A stretch of DNA of 64,000 nucleotides from Clostridium sp. CM027 (GTDB lineage Bacteria; Bacillota; Clostridia; Clostridiales; Clostridiaceae): the NCBI RefSeq assembly GCF_024730565.1, contig NZ_CP077725.1, positions 3,552,501-3,616,500 on the forward strand, in the 5' to 3' direction. The position numbers and the translations under genes are program-made. A model generated the notes under the pieces. It was not told the DNA's origin. It saw only the letters and a list, made by a program, of their open reading frames with translations, and did not search any database. Shown here piece after piece: positions 9,384-18,620 of this stretch (positions within the stretch are counted from its first letter, which is position 1; every line of letters starts with the position of its first letter).

Positions 9384-9424
9384 ATCAATATATTTTTATT
9401 GAAAAACAATAAAAATATATTGAT
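9384..9424. promoter_or_regulatory. 18-bp-arm perfect palindrome in a divergent intergenic region
   Basis: ATCAATATATTTTTATTG is followed by five A and then its exact reverse complement. It lies in the 356-base gap between the divergent PAP2 gene and the gene starting at 9532. The rest of the gap is AT-rich promoter DNA. It has no T run, so an operator or leader hairpin is more likely than a terminator. Confidence 0.5.
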
Positions 9425-9531
9425 AAATAACTCGTATAGTAGTAATATAGAATTTGTAGAGAGTTGAAATGCATATCAGGGAATATGTTTGAATGCAGGA
9501 TAGAACATTAAAATTGCGGGGGGTACTTATA

Positions 9532-11505
9532 ATGGAGAAGAGGTTTGTGCAAGCTATTATTATAAAAGATAATAGGGTTCTTATGGCATATGGTCATAAA
9601 GAAAATAAAGAAGATATTAATTTTTTTGTAAAAGGAGAAATTAATGGATGGGAAAGTGCTGATAATGCAATTGGACGCGTGATTACAGAGGAAATAAATA
9701 TGCCTTATAAAGTTGTTTTTAAACTTAATACACAGTCTTGTTTATATACAGAAACTTATTTAGTTAATATAGAAAGTGTAAGTGATAATTTTGATTTTTC
9801 AATAAAAAAAATTGAAAAATCTGTAGGTAATTTAGATATGGATGGTCTAAAATGGATTTCTTTATCTGAAAAAGAAGAATTTCGTAGAAGTGATATAAAT
9901 TATTTGAGAATTTTATTGGAAGAATGTATAGAGCAAGATTATAGTGAAAGTTGGTTAAAATCAGTGGAAGACTTGTTGTTTTCTTATCCAGATTATAAGT
10001 ATAATAATATGCAACTATTAAAGAAAAAACGTATGAAGGAAATAAAAAACATAGATTCCCAAATTGGTATACATGAAAAAATATATACTATGGGCATTGC
10101 ACTTATTTTATCAATAATTTGTGAAAGATTTTTTAATGGTAAACAAATTGGTGTTTCTATTCCTATTTTTTATATTATGTTCATGGGATTTTTTTTATGG
10201 AGTGTAAGAGAAAAGATTAGGATTAAAAATAGTATTGGATATATTACCATTATTCCTACATTGCTAATAGCATTAAATTATTCTATTCACTCTAATAATG
10301 TTTTGAACTTGTTTAACGGGATTATGATATTGGTACTTGCTGGAGTAAGTACAGTATTAATTAGGTATGAGAATATAAAATGGGATAGTGCAGATGTAAT
10401 AAAGAAAGTGATTAGCATAGGCATTAAAGCTATTGTAGAGAATGCTTGTAAGCCTTTTACATTTAGTAAATGTAGTATAACTACGAGAAATAAAAAAGAA
10501 ATAAGTTCTACGAAGAAAAATATATTAAGAGGAGTAATTATTTCTATCCCATTATTAATTGTTATTTTAGTTTTATTAACATCAGCAGATATGGTATTCA
10601 AGGACTATGTAACCAATTTTTCAATTGGAATTAAGGATATAGACGTAGGTAAAATCATAGGCAGTTTATTAGTTATTATCATAACTTTCATAATTATATT
10701 TTCATATATATGGAGCTTTAAATATAGCTGTGATGGGGGCAGAACTAAAAATAAGGATATACAATGGGAGCCAGTTACTGTTTTAACAATCATTTTTATG
10801 ATAAATATAGTATATCTTTTATTTTCAATAGTACAGTTTTCTTATCTTTATGGTGGAGGGGATAATTTTCTTCCTCACGAATTTACTTATTCAGAATATG
10901 CAAGAAAAGGGTTCTTTGAGCTTGTGGCTGTTACAATAATTAATTTTACAATATTACTAAGCAGTATGAAATTTATTAAAAAGGACAATAAGACAATAAA
11001 TATAATATCCAATGTATTTTTAACCGTGCTTGTAGCATTTACATTAAACATGCTATTTTCAGCTCATTATAAGATGTCTTTATATGAGCAAACTTATGGA
11101 TTTACCTATTTAAGGATTTTCGTTCATATATTTATGCTGATGTTATTTATGTTATTTATAGTAGCGGTAATTGGCATTTGGAATAGAAGAATACCACTTA
11201 ATAAGATTTTAATAGTAATTGTTTTGAGTATGTTTATATTAGTGAACTATATTAATGTAGATAGAATAATTGCTGAAAAAAATATAGACATATATTATAA
11301 AACTCAGAAAATTGATGTACAATATCTAAAAACTTTATCATATGATGCTATTCCAGAGATATTAAGACTAAAAGATGATTCTAACGCTTTCATTTCTAGT
11401 GAGATAAATACTTATATAAACAATATGAAGAAAGAGTTATTAGAAGGCGATTCCTGGTATGAATTTAATTATTCTAAATATAGAGCTAGAAAGGTTATAG
11501 AGTAA
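9532..11505 (+). CDS. Nudix-like N-terminus fused to DUF4173/DUF4153-type membrane protein
   Basis: The start at ATG 9532 is chosen because GGGGGG lies nine bases upstream; an in-frame ATG at 9493 has no such site. Residues 1-130 look like a Nudix hydrolase fold (VQAIIIKDNRVLMAYGH). Its Nudix box is degenerate: the RE pair is RV, while TEE is kept. A coiled hydrophilic link leads to 11-13 membrane segments resembling DUF4173/DUF4153, with the block ADMVFKDYV. A small membrane protein gene follows 16 bases later. Function is unknown; sensing by the dead Nudix domain is a guess. Confidence 0.75.
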   Translation: MEKRFVQAIIIKDNRVLMAYGHKENKEDINFFVKGEINGWESADNAIGRVITEEINMPYKVVFKLNTQSCLYTETYLVNIESVSDNFDFSIKKIEKSVGNLDMDGLKWISLSEKEEFRRSDINYLRILLEECIEQDYSESWLKSVEDLLFSYPDYKYNNMQLLKKKRMKEIKNIDSQIGIHEKIYTMGIALILSIICERFFNGKQIGVSIPIFYIMFMGFFLWSVREKIRIKNSIGYITIIPTLLIALNYSIHSNNVLNLFNGIMILVLAGVSTVLIRYENIKWDSADVIKKVISIGIKAIVENACKPFTFSKCSITTRNKKEISSTKKNILRGVIISIPLLIVILVLLTSADMVFKDYVTNFSIGIKDIDVGKIIGSLLVIIITFIIIFSYIWSFKYSCDGGRTKNKDIQWEPVTVLTIIFMINIVYLLFSIVQFSYLYGGGDNFLPHEFTYSEYARKGFFELVAVTIINFTILLSSMKFIKKDNKTINIISNVFLTVLVAFTLNMLFSAHYKMSLYEQTYGFTYLRIFVHIFMLMLFMLFIVAVIGIWNRRIPLNKILIVIVLSMFILVNYINVDRIIAEKNIDIYYKTQKIDVQYLKTLSYDAIPEILRLKDDSNAFISSEINTYINNMKKELLEGDSWYEFNYSKYRARKVIE

Positions 11506-11521
11506 AAGGTGGTAATGTAAA

Positions 11522-11932
11522 TTGAAAAAAATAAGAGAAAATTTATTAGGGGTTTACGACTTGATGTTAGCAGTGGGCGCTATTTGCATTGGAGTAATGA
11601 TGGTAAGTTCAAGTGATGGAATATTTATTGAGTATCCAAAAGAATGGCTATCAAAAGTTCCATTTGATAGCTGGGTTACTCCTGGTATTATTGCAATCCT
11701 AGTATTTGGACTCGGAAATATTATAGCAGCAATCTTTAGTTTTAGAAAAGGAAATAGTAGGTCATGGGTTGTGTCTGCTGTAATGGGTGGGATATTAATT
11801 ATGAGCCTTATTGCTCAAGTATTAATTTTAGGAGAGACGTACCTGGCAACTGTTGGATTTATGCTTTTTAGTATAATTCAGTTATGTTTATGTTGGTATG
11901 TTTTTGATGGCTATAGTAAAAATTTAATATAA
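11522..11932 (+). CDS. Small four-helix membrane protein, unknown
   Basis: The 136-residue protein has four predicted membrane segments and no recognised catalytic motif. The TTG start is supported by AAGGTGG upstream. It is probably co-transcribed with the Nudix/DUF4173 gene, 16 bases before it, which suggests a joint membrane role. Confidence 0.7.
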   Translation: MKKIRENLLGVYDLMLAVGAICIGVMMVSSSDGIFIEYPKEWLSKVPFDSWVTPGIIAILVFGLGNIIAAIFSFRKGNSRSWVVSAVMGGILIMSLIAQVLILGETYLATVGFMLFSIIQLCLCWYVFDGYSKNLI

Positions 11933-12020
11933 TAATTAAAAGAATATTTTAGTAATAAATAGCAGGATAGTTGCTTATATATTTATAAACCAAGAAAAAA
12001 TTACTTTGGGGGGAATTGTA

Positions 12021-13223
12021 ATGGATAGAGAACATTTACGTAATAGTGGATTTGCAACTAAAGCTATACATGGAGGCAATAAGAAAGATCAATATGGTGC
12101 ATTGGCTACTCCAATACATCAAACAGCTACTTTTGTTTTTGATTCAGCACAGCAAGGTGGAAATAGATTTGCAGGAACGGAAGATGGCTATATTTATACA
12201 AGACTTGGGAACCCTACTAATACAGTTTTAGAAGAAAAATTGGCCATGCTTGAAGGTGGAGAAGCTTGTATGTCTATGGCATCAGGCATAGGAGCTATAT
12301 CTTCAACTATGTGGACAGCGTTAAAGGCTGGAGATCATATAGTTGCAGCACAAACGCTTTATGGCTGTACTCATGCATTTTTGGCTCATGGTATTTCTAG
12401 ATATGGTGTTGAAGTTACTTTTGTTGATGTTTCAAATCCAGAAAATGTTAGAAATGCTATGAAAGAAAATACAAAAGTTATTTTCTTAGAAACACCTGCA
12501 AATCCAACATTGCTTATAACAGATATTGAGGAAATATCAAAGATTGCCCACGCACAAGAAAATTGTATGGTTATAGTGGATAATACATTTAGCACTCCAT
12601 ACATACAAAGACCATTAGAACTAGGTGCAGACGTTGTAGTACACTCTGGAACTAAATTTATAAATGGGCATGGAGACGTAATTTCTGGTTTTGCTGTTGG
12701 ATCTAAAGAATTTATTGACGGAGTTAGATTATTTGGTGTTAAGGATATGACTGGAGCTAGTTTAAGTCCTTTTGATGCATTTTTGATTATAAGAGGAATG
12801 AAAACACTAGAAATAAGAATGGAAAGACATTGCAAAAATGCAATGGCTGTAGCTGAATTTTTAGAAGCCCATCCAGCAGTAGAAAACGTATATTACCCAG
12901 GACTTAAAAGTTTTCCTCAATATGAATTAGCAAAAAAACAAATGGATCTTCCAGGCGGGATTATTGCTTTTGTAATAAAGGGTGGAATTGAAGAAGGTAA
13001 AAAGGTTATAAATTCCACTAAGCTTTGTAGTATAGCTGTTAGTTTAGGAGATGCTGAAACTTTAATTGAACATCCTGCTTCAATGACTCATTCACCATAT
13101 TCACCAGAGGAAAGATTAGAAGCTGGTATAAGTGATGGTTTAATAAGATTGGCAGTAGGTCTTGAAAATGTTGAGGATATTATTGCCGATCTAGACCAAG
13201 CTCTTAATTTAATTATTAAATAG
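12021..13223 (+). CDS. megL: L-methionine gamma-lyase (trans-sulfuration PLP enzyme)
   Basis: The 400-residue PLP enzyme is of the Cys/Met metabolism family. It cleaves methionine to methanethiol, 2-oxobutyrate and ammonia. Lys212 in [12 protein letters not shown] binds PLP, and YTRLGNPTN is the family signature. Cys116 in LYGCTHAF is the position that separates methionine gamma-lyases from cystathionine lyases. The start at 12021 is chosen for GGGGGG upstream; an in-frame TTG at 12006 is less likely. I see no SAM riboswitch in the 88-base upstream gap. Cystathionine gamma-lyase activity remains an alternative. Confidence 0.85.
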   Translation: MDREHLRNSGFATKAIHGGNKKDQYGALATPIHQTATFVFDSAQQGGNRFAGTEDGYIYTRLGNPTNTVLEEKLAMLEGGEACMSMASGIGAISSTMWTALKAGDHIVAAQTLYGCTHAFLAHGISRYGVEVTFVDVSNPENVRNAMKENTKVIFLETPANPTLLITDIEEISKIAHAQENCMVIVDNTFSTPYIQRPLELGADVVVHSGTKFINGHGDVISGFAVGSKEFIDGVRLFGVKDMTGASLSPFDAFLIIRGMKTLEIRMERHCKNAMAVAEFLEAHPAVENVYYPGLKSFPQYELAKKQMDLPGGIIAFVIKGGIEEGKKVINSTKLCSIAVSLGDAETLIEHPASMTHSPYSPEERLEAGISDGLIRLAVGLENVEDIIADLDQALNLIIK

Positions 13224-13250
13224 TAATTAGTATAGTAAATAAGTGAAAAT

Positions 13251-13312
13251 AGGAATTATTATCTCACATGTTACCACGTAGATAATAATTCCTGTTTTTT
13301 TATTTTCTATTA
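13251..13312 (+). terminator. Terminator after megL
   Basis: AGGAATTATTATCT pairs with AGATAATAATTCCT around a 15-base loop, followed by GTTTTTTTATTTT. The T run overlaps the start of the gene remnant at 13301. Confidence 0.85.
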
Positions 13313-13360
13313 TCTGTTATTGTTAATCCATTCCATATAACATCAGTATCTTCATTTCTA
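13301..13360 (-). pseudogene. Remnant of an amino-acid-binding protein gene
   Basis: About 60 bases match the substrate-binding gene at 15161-15958 (around 15621-15680) with scattered mismatches. Translated on the minus strand it reads DTDVIWNGLTITDNRK, against DIDAIWNGLTITDKRK in the intact gene. It is a short fossil of a paralogous or duplicated gene, left beside the intact transporter operon. Confidence 0.8.
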
Positions 13361-13711
13361 TCTTATATTAATTAAACCCTCTAATCATGCTTATATCGGA
13401 TATTTTGATTGGGTGTTTTTGTTTGTTATTGTGGTTATTAATTTCCTTAAATGTTGATTTTCTTGAAGTTAGGGGGCCATAAAAATTTATTATTCCCCAA
13501 GATGCCAAAAATTTATTGTATTTAGATTTAATTGAAATTGTGATCAGTAATGCTCCTTTTTATATATTAATTCTAAATATTATATAATACATGTTAGAAA
13601 AATGTGATTTAATAATTAATTGATTTGTGAATTAAGACATAGAAGCCATGGAAAAAGTGTCATTCCTATAGTTGAATTTTTTATAATTTTTATAAAGGTT
13701 TGATTTCATAG
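13361..13711. other. Intergenic region with an unexplained 59-codon open frame
   Basis: The gap lies 3' of the ABC transporter operon and follows the megL terminator. On the minus strand a frame runs from a CTG at 13547 to a stop at 13368. AAAGGAG lies upstream of the CTG at short spacing, and the frame contains ASWGIINFYGPLTSRKST. There is no ATG, GTG or TTG near its start and no family is recognised. It may be a decayed gene. Nothing else is clear. Confidence 0.25.
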
Positions 13712-14452
13712 CTATGCAAGGTTTAAAAATTGTTTTACCCTGGCATGGTTAGAATTAGAAAATAGTAATTCAGGAGTGGAGTTCGCTAGTATTTCTCCAT
13801 TTTCCATGAAAATAATTCTATCTGATATTTCTCTTGCAAATTGCATTTCATGGGTAACTACTATGAGTGATATTTTATCAATGGCAAGAGATTTAATGAC
13901 CTTCAACACTTCGCTGACTAGTTCAGGGTCTAATGCAGAAGTTGGTTCATCAAAAAGAATTAATTCTGGATTCATTGCAAGACATCTAGCAATTGCAATT
14001 CTTTGCTTTTGTCCACCAGAGAGAGTACAAGGATAAGAATTTATTTTATCTAATAAATCCACTTTTAAAAGTAATTTTTCTGCAATGTCTATAGCATCTT
14101 TCTTATCTATATTATTTACTATAATAGGAGCTTCAATTATATTCTCAAGAACGGTTTTATGAGGGAATAGATTGAAGTTTTGAAAAACCATACCTATTTT
14201 TTTAGCAGCATTAATTGATTCAATATTATTAATTTTCTTTTTAGATTCTGCAATAGTTACGCCATTAAATTCAATGAGTCCATTATCCATATGCTCAAGA
14301 CCACTTATGCACCTAAGCAGAGTGCTTTTCCCAGAGCCAGAAGGACCGATAATTGATATTACCTCGCCTTTTTTCAAACTTAAAGATACATTCTTTAAAA
14401 CCTGGGTTTTATCATAACTTTTATTTATTTTACATATCTTGAGTAAATCCAT
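13712..14452 (-). CDS. Polar amino-acid ABC transporter ATPase
   Basis: The 246-residue ATPase is of the GlnQ/HisP type. Walker A is GPSGSGKSTLL, the signature is LSGGQKQRIAIARCL, and Walker B is LILFDEPTSALDP. It powers the importer encoded with the permease and binding protein just upstream (transcribed in the order binding protein, permease, ATPase). The specificity, such as glutamine, arginine, histidine or cystine, cannot be read. The ATG is preceded by AAAGGATGGTG. Confidence 0.93.
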   Translation of the reverse strand: MDLLKICKINKSYDKTQVLKNVSLSLKKGEVISIIGPSGSGKSTLLRCISGLEHMDNGLIEFNGVTIAESKKKINNIESINAAKKIGMVFQNFNLFPHKTVLENIIEAPIIVNNIDKKDAIDIAEKLLLKVDLLDKINSYPCTLSGGQKQRIAIARCLAMNPELILFDEPTSALDPELVSEVLKVIKSLAIDKISLIVVTHEMQFAREISDRIIFMENGEILANSTPELLFSNSNHARVKQFLNLA

Positions 14453-14485
14453 AGTAGCACCATCCTTTATTTATCACATTGTTCT

Positions 14486-15127
14486 TTATTCGTATATTGA
14501 ATATTTTTTTTCAAGCTTTTTAAAAGCCAACACAATAAGAGAAGTAAAGATTAAATATATTATTGCGGCAATAAAAAAAGGAGCGATTGTAAAATCTCTA
14601 GTTACAATTTCCCTAGCAGCTCTTAGTAAATCTTGTAATCCAATTGCAGCTACTAAAGCGGTATCTTTTATTAGAGTAATCGCCTCATTACAAGTTGGTG
14701 GAATTATCCGTTTTAAGGCTTGGGGTAGTATTATTTTTGACATAGTTTGTCTATAATTCATGCCTAAGACTTTAGCGGCCTCGTATTGGCCTTTATCTAT
14801 AGATTGAATACCGGATCTGAATATTTCTGTAAAATAAGCTCCGTAATTCAAAGAAAAGGTAAGAGCGGCTGCAGTAAAAGGAGAAAATTTAATGCCTATA
14901 ATAGGTAACCCGAAATATGTAAAAAACAGTTGGAGAAGTAAGGGTGTTCCGCGAAATAACCAAGTATAGAGGTCCACAATCTTACTAAGTATTTTTAAAT
15001 TTGAAACTTTGATTAGTGCGCCTATTATTCCAAGAGGCAAACAAAAGATTATTGTTGCAAAATACAATTCAATTGTAAAGAGGCTCCCTTTTAAAATATA
15101 AGTTGTAATGTCTATAAAATTAGCCAA
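14486..15127 (-). CDS. Polar amino-acid ABC transporter permease
   Basis: The permease of about 213 residues has roughly five membrane helices and the HisMQ-type EAA loop (YEAAKVLGMNYRQTMSKIILPQAL). The TTG at 15127 is chosen because AAGGAG lies eight bases upstream; an in-frame GTG at 15136 abuts that site. It is the membrane channel of the importer with the flanking genes. Confidence 0.9.
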   Translation of the reverse strand: MANFIDITTYILKGSLFTIELYFATIIFCLPLGIIGALIKVSNLKILSKIVDLYTWLFRGTPLLLQLFFTYFGLPIIGIKFSPFTAAALTFSLNYGAYFTEIFRSGIQSIDKGQYEAAKVLGMNYRQTMSKIILPQALKRIIPPTCNEAITLIKDTALVAAIGLQDLLRAAREIVTRDFTIAPFFIAAIIYLIFTSLIVLAFKKLEKKYSIYE

Positions 15128-15160
15128 ATCTAACACTCCTTCAGAAAAAATTCATAATTA

Positions 15161-15958
15161 TTATTTGATTATATCTTTGCCGAACCATTTCTTTGATATA
15201 GTATTGGCAGTTCCATCATTTTGTATTTCATCTAGTTGTTTATTTATTTCTGCAGTAAGGCTTGTATCAGTTTTTCTTATACCTACGCCATAATCTTCTA
15301 CTCCTAGATTTTCATTAATAACTTTATAATCACCAGGTTTTTTACTAGCATAGTATCTTCCAACTACCTCATCCACTATAACAGCATCAATACGACCAGC
15401 GTTTAAATCGAGTAGCGCTTCTGTATTGTTTGAATATTTCTTGGCCTCCTTTAGTGAGTTAGTAAGTAGTGAATCTTTAGCAAGTGCAGCTTCACTGCTG
15501 CTACCCATTTGCAAACCTACAATTTTATCAGTTAAATCACTTTTTTTAGAAATAGTTGACTTGTTTTTTACAATAATTGTTTGCTTATTTTGAAGGTATA
15601 CTTTAGAAAAAGCAATTTGTTCTTTTCTCTTATCTGTTATTGTTAATCCATTCCATATGGCATCAATATCTTTATTGTTTAGACTTAATATAATTCCGTC
15701 CCATTCTACTGGTTTAAAGGTTACTTTTACGCCCATTCGCTTGCCTACTTCTTTTGCCATATCAATGTCAAAGCCTACAATTTCACCACTTTTATCTCTA
15801 AATCCCATTGGTGGAAAGTTATCATCAAGACCAATTATTAGTTCTTTTTTGTCTTGTATATCTTTTAAAGAATTATCAGCTGTGGGGGTGTTTCCGCAGC
15901 CAGATAAAATAGCGGTTGAAAGTATTGCCACAATTAGTAAGTTAAATTTAATTTTCAT
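15161..15958 (-). CDS. Polar amino-acid ABC transporter substrate-binding lipoprotein
   Basis: The 265-residue family 3 solute-binding protein carries a lipoprotein signal ending LSTAILSGCGN. The mature part begins with the signature LIIGLDDNFPPMGF and FDIDMAKEVG. The ATG at 15958 has AAAGGAG eight bases upstream. It is anchored outside the membrane and delivers an amino acid to the permease. A fossil piece of a close paralogue lies at 13301. Confidence 0.92.
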   Translation of the reverse strand: MKIKFNLLIVAILSTAILSGCGNTPTADNSLKDIQDKKELIIGLDDNFPPMGFRDKSGEIVGFDIDMAKEVGKRMGVKVTFKPVEWDGIILSLNNKDIDAIWNGLTITDKRKEQIAFSKVYLQNKQTIIVKNKSTISKKSDLTDKIVGLQMGSSSEAALAKDSLLTNSLKEAKKYSNNTEALLDLNAGRIDAVIVDEVVGRYYASKKPGDYKVINENLGVEDYGVGIRKTDTSLTAEINKQLDEIQNDGTANTISKKWFGKDIIK

Positions 15959-16171
15959 TATTAACACTCCTTTATGAATTCTATAAATACAATATTACTT
16001 TATTACGTTAGTTATGTAAAGCGGTAAATTAAAGATTAATTAACTTATATATAAATATAAAATTATTACAAGATAAAAATTTATAAATTTTTTAGAATAG
16101 ATGGGAAAATCATAGTAGTATAAATCTCTCTTCCAGTGGAAAATATAAATGAAGAAAGGGGAGTGTTTTAA

Positions 16172-16306
16172 ATGAGTATAAAGCAGAAACTTACTAATGA
16201 GCAATTATCTTCAGTAGGAATTAAGAGAACTGATAATGACAAAGATATGCATACGAATGATGTAAATATTAAAAATAATGAAACAAGAAATAAAAAAAAC
16301 AAATAA
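16172..16306 (+). CDS. Small hydrophilic protein, unknown
   Basis: The 44-residue frame, rich in K, N, D and E, starts MSIKQKLTNEQLSSVGIKR. An ATG follows AAAGGGGAG at good spacing. No family is recognised. It stands alone between the ABC transporter promoter and the riboflavin riboswitch. The 213-base gap before it holds only AT-rich promoter-like DNA. Confidence 0.5.
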   Translation: MSIKQKLTNEQLSSVGIKRTDNDKDMHTNDVNIKNNETRNKKNK

Positions 16307-16412
16307 ATCATTTAAAAGTGTTTATAGCTAATATTTTGATTAATTGTTTATATTTATAAGATTCGCTTGACATTAAAATAACAAAGTGGTATTCTTAAGT
16401 TGAAAATTTAAT

Positions 16413-16521
16413 AGATCCTTCAGGGTAGGGTTAAATTCCCAACCGGCGGTATAGCCCGCGAGCCGAAAGGTAGATCTGGTTTAATTCCAGAGCCGACAGT
16501 AAAGTCTGGATGAGAGAAGGA
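16413..16521 (+). promoter_or_regulatory. FMN riboswitch (RFN element)
   Basis: All conserved blocks of the RFN element are present in order: CTTCAGGGTAGGGT, AAATTCCCAACCGGCGGT, AGCCCGCGAGCC, GGTTTAATTCCAGAGCCGAC, AGTCTGGATG and AGAGAAGG. It precedes ribD-ribE-ribBA-ribH. FMN binding should favour the downstream terminator and shut off riboflavin synthesis. TTCAGGG at 16419-16425 in the aptamer can pair with CCCTGAA in the terminator 5' arm, a candidate antiterminator. Confidence 0.95.
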
Positions 16522-16599
16522 GAATAATGATAAATATAGGAGATTTTCATTTATTAACTATGAAAAATAGTTAATACTGCTTTTATATTTTATTGTGAA

Positions 16600-16640
16600 T
16601 ATATTTAGTGAACAGCACCGGTAGGTGATGATTTAACTAG
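16600..16640 (+). repeat. Partial copy of the dispersed two-hairpin repeat, in the rib leader
   Basis: The 3' end pattern ACAGCACCGGTAGGTGATGA followed by TTTAA matches the tail of elements at 42636, 58440 and 63886. It lies between the FMN aptamer and its terminator, which makes this leader unusually long. Confidence 0.4.
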
Positions 16641-16660
16641 ATATATAATTAGCTTATTGA

Positions 16661-16697
16661 GCCCTGAAAACTTTGTTTTCAGGGCTTTTATTATTTT
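16661..16697 (+). terminator. Terminator of the FMN riboswitch expression platform
   Basis: GCCCTGAAAAC pairs with GTTTTCAGGGC around a short loop, followed by TTTTATTATTTT. It lies about 140 bases beyond the aptamer and 98 bases before ribD. Confidence 0.85.
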
Positions 16698-16794
16698 AGC
16701 CACATATATGATTTTATTTGATCAAAGTTATGCATACTAAGAGAGAAATATTTATGAAGATTGGCACCAGAATTATAGAATTAGGGGTGATAAA

Positions 16795-17901
16795 TTGGAT
16801 AATTATTATATGAGAAGAGCACTTGAATTATCTAAAAAAGCGGTGGGGTTTGTAAATCCTAATCCATTGGTTGGCGCTGTTATTGTAAAAGATAATAGGA
16901 TAATCGGTGAGGGGTATCATGAATATTTTGGTGGACCACATGCAGAAGTAAATGCTTTTAAAAATGCCAAAGAAAATGTAGAAGGTGCAACAATGTATGT
17001 AACTTTAGAGCCTTGCGCACACTATGGTAAAACGCCACCTTGCGCTGATGCTATAGTGCAAAATAAAATATCTAAAGTGGTAATTGGAATGATAGACCCT
17101 AACCCATTAGTTGCAGGGAAGGGAATAGAAATTCTAAGAAGTAGTGGCATAGAAGTAACTACGGGCATAATGGAAACTGAAATAAAGAAAACAAATGAAA
17201 TATTTGTAAAATACATAACTCATAAAAAGCCATTTTGCATCATGAAAACTGCTATGACAATAGACGGAAAAATAGCAACTTCTATTGGTGAGTCAAAGTG
17301 GATAAGTAATGAAAAATCTAGAGCGTATGTGCATGAATTAAGGCATATGGTAACTGGAATTATGGTGGGAATTGGAACTGTCCTAAGTGATGATCCAGAA
17401 CTTACTACAAGAAGAGAATGCATAATTAGCAAAAACCCAATAAGGATAATTATAGATAGCACAGCAAAAATACCAATAGATGCAAAGGTGTTAAAATGTG
17501 ATGAAAAAACAAAAACTATTGTCGTTACAACAAAATTTGCGAAAGAGACAAAAATTGAAGCTATTAAACAAAAAGGCGCACAAGTTATTATAACGCCAAG
17601 TAAAAATAACCGAGTGAATTTAAACTATTTAATGAGAGTACTAGGTGATATGGGGATAGATAGTATTTTGATTGAGGGTGGCAGTACTCTAAATTATGCT
17701 GCATTAGAAGAAGGCATCGTTGATAAGGTTATTACTTTTATTTCCCCGAAAATATTCGGCGGAACAACAGGTAAGACTCCAGTAGGAGGACAGGGAATAG
17801 AACATGTAAGTGATGCTATATTGCTTACGGATACTGAAGTAACTAGATTTAACGAGGACATTATGATAGAAGGGTACGTGAATAGATGTTTACAGGGTTA
17901 A
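16795..17901 (+). CDS. ribD: Bifunctional deaminase/reductase RibD
   Basis: The 368-residue enzyme has an N-terminal cytidine-deaminase-like domain with zinc motifs HAEVNAF and EPCAHYGKTPPC. The C-terminal reductase domain begins around residue 145 (KPFCIMKTAMTIDGKIAT). It catalyses the second and third steps of riboflavin synthesis. The TTG start is supported by AGGGGTG six bases upstream. First gene of the operon behind the FMN riboswitch; it overlaps ribE by 16 bases. Confidence 0.95.
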   Translation: MDNYYMRRALELSKKAVGFVNPNPLVGAVIVKDNRIIGEGYHEYFGGPHAEVNAFKNAKENVEGATMYVTLEPCAHYGKTPPCADAIVQNKISKVVIGMIDPNPLVAGKGIEILRSSGIEVTTGIMETEIKKTNEIFVKYITHKKPFCIMKTAMTIDGKIATSIGESKWISNEKSRAYVHELRHMVTGIMVGIGTVLSDDPELTTRRECIISKNPIRIIIDSTAKIPIDAKVLKCDEKTKTIVVTTKFAKETKIEAIKQKGAQVIITPSKNNRVNLNYLMRVLGDMGIDSILIEGGSTLNYAALEEGIVDKVITFISPKIFGGTTGKTPVGGQGIEHVSDAILLTDTEVTRFNEDIMIEGYVNRCLQG

Positions 17902-18536
17902 TTGAGGAAATTGGAGAAATAAAGTCTATAGAAAAAGGTGCGAGGTCTGCGAGAATTACCATAAAAGCTACAAAGGTTATATGTGGAATAAAGATTGGTG
18001 ACAGTATTAGCACAAATGGAGTGTGCCTTACCGTAACAGAATTTAATAAAAATAGCTTCAGTGTAGATGTAATGGCGGAGACTATAAGAAGTAGTAATTT
18101 AGGGAAATTGAAATCTGGTTCTCATGTCAATTTGGAAAGGGCATTAATGGCTAGTGATAGGTTAGGAGGCCATATAGTAAGTGGACATATTGACGGAATA
18201 GGAACTATTGTAGATTTTTGCATCGAAGAAAATGCCACTTGGGTGTCTGTAGAAACTACAGTGGATATATTAAAGTATATTGTACATAAAGGATCGATTG
18301 CAATTGACGGTATTAGTTTAACTGTAGCATATGTTGATGAAAACATTTTCAAAGTATCAATTATACCTCATACAAGAGGTGAAACTACTTTAATTAGTAA
18401 AAAAGTAGGTGACGAGGTTAACCTTGAAAGTGATATGATGGCGAAGTATATTGAAAAACTGCTTAAATATGGTGAAGCTCCAGAAAAAAAGAAATCTATT
18501 GGTATGGATTTTCTCGAAAAAAATGGATTTGTATAA
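17886..18536 (+). CDS. ribE: Riboflavin synthase alpha chain
   Basis: The 216-residue protein has the duplicated lumazine-binding fold, each half with an S-x-NGVCLTV or DGISLTVA-type block, and starts MFTGLIEEIG. It converts two 6,7-dimethyl-8-ribityllumazine molecules to riboflavin. The ATG lies inside ribD, which suggests translational coupling. The 84-base gap to ribBA holds no clear signal. Confidence 0.95.
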   Translation: MFTGLIEEIGEIKSIEKGARSARITIKATKVICGIKIGDSISTNGVCLTVTEFNKNSFSVDVMAETIRSSNLGKLKSGSHVNLERALMASDRLGGHIVSGHIDGIGTIVDFCIEENATWVSVETTVDILKYIVHKGSIAIDGISLTVAYVDENIFKVSIIPHTRGETTLISKKVGDEVNLESDMMAKYIEKLLKYGEAPEKKKSIGMDFLEKNGFV

Positions 18537-18620
18537 GCAATCAGTTGTAGACACAGCAAATAACATTACATCGCCAAAAGTGATGATTACAGCACAAAGT
18601 GATAATTAAGGGGTGGAAAA

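Noticed and set aside
11933-12020. Possible SAM or T-box riboswitch before methionine gamma-lyase
   Set aside because: The gap is under 90 bases and shows none of the conserved SAM or T-box blocks.
12046-12231. Alternative plus-strand frame inside megL
   Set aside because: It is a shadow of the well-supported methionine gamma-lyase frame with no ribosome-binding site.
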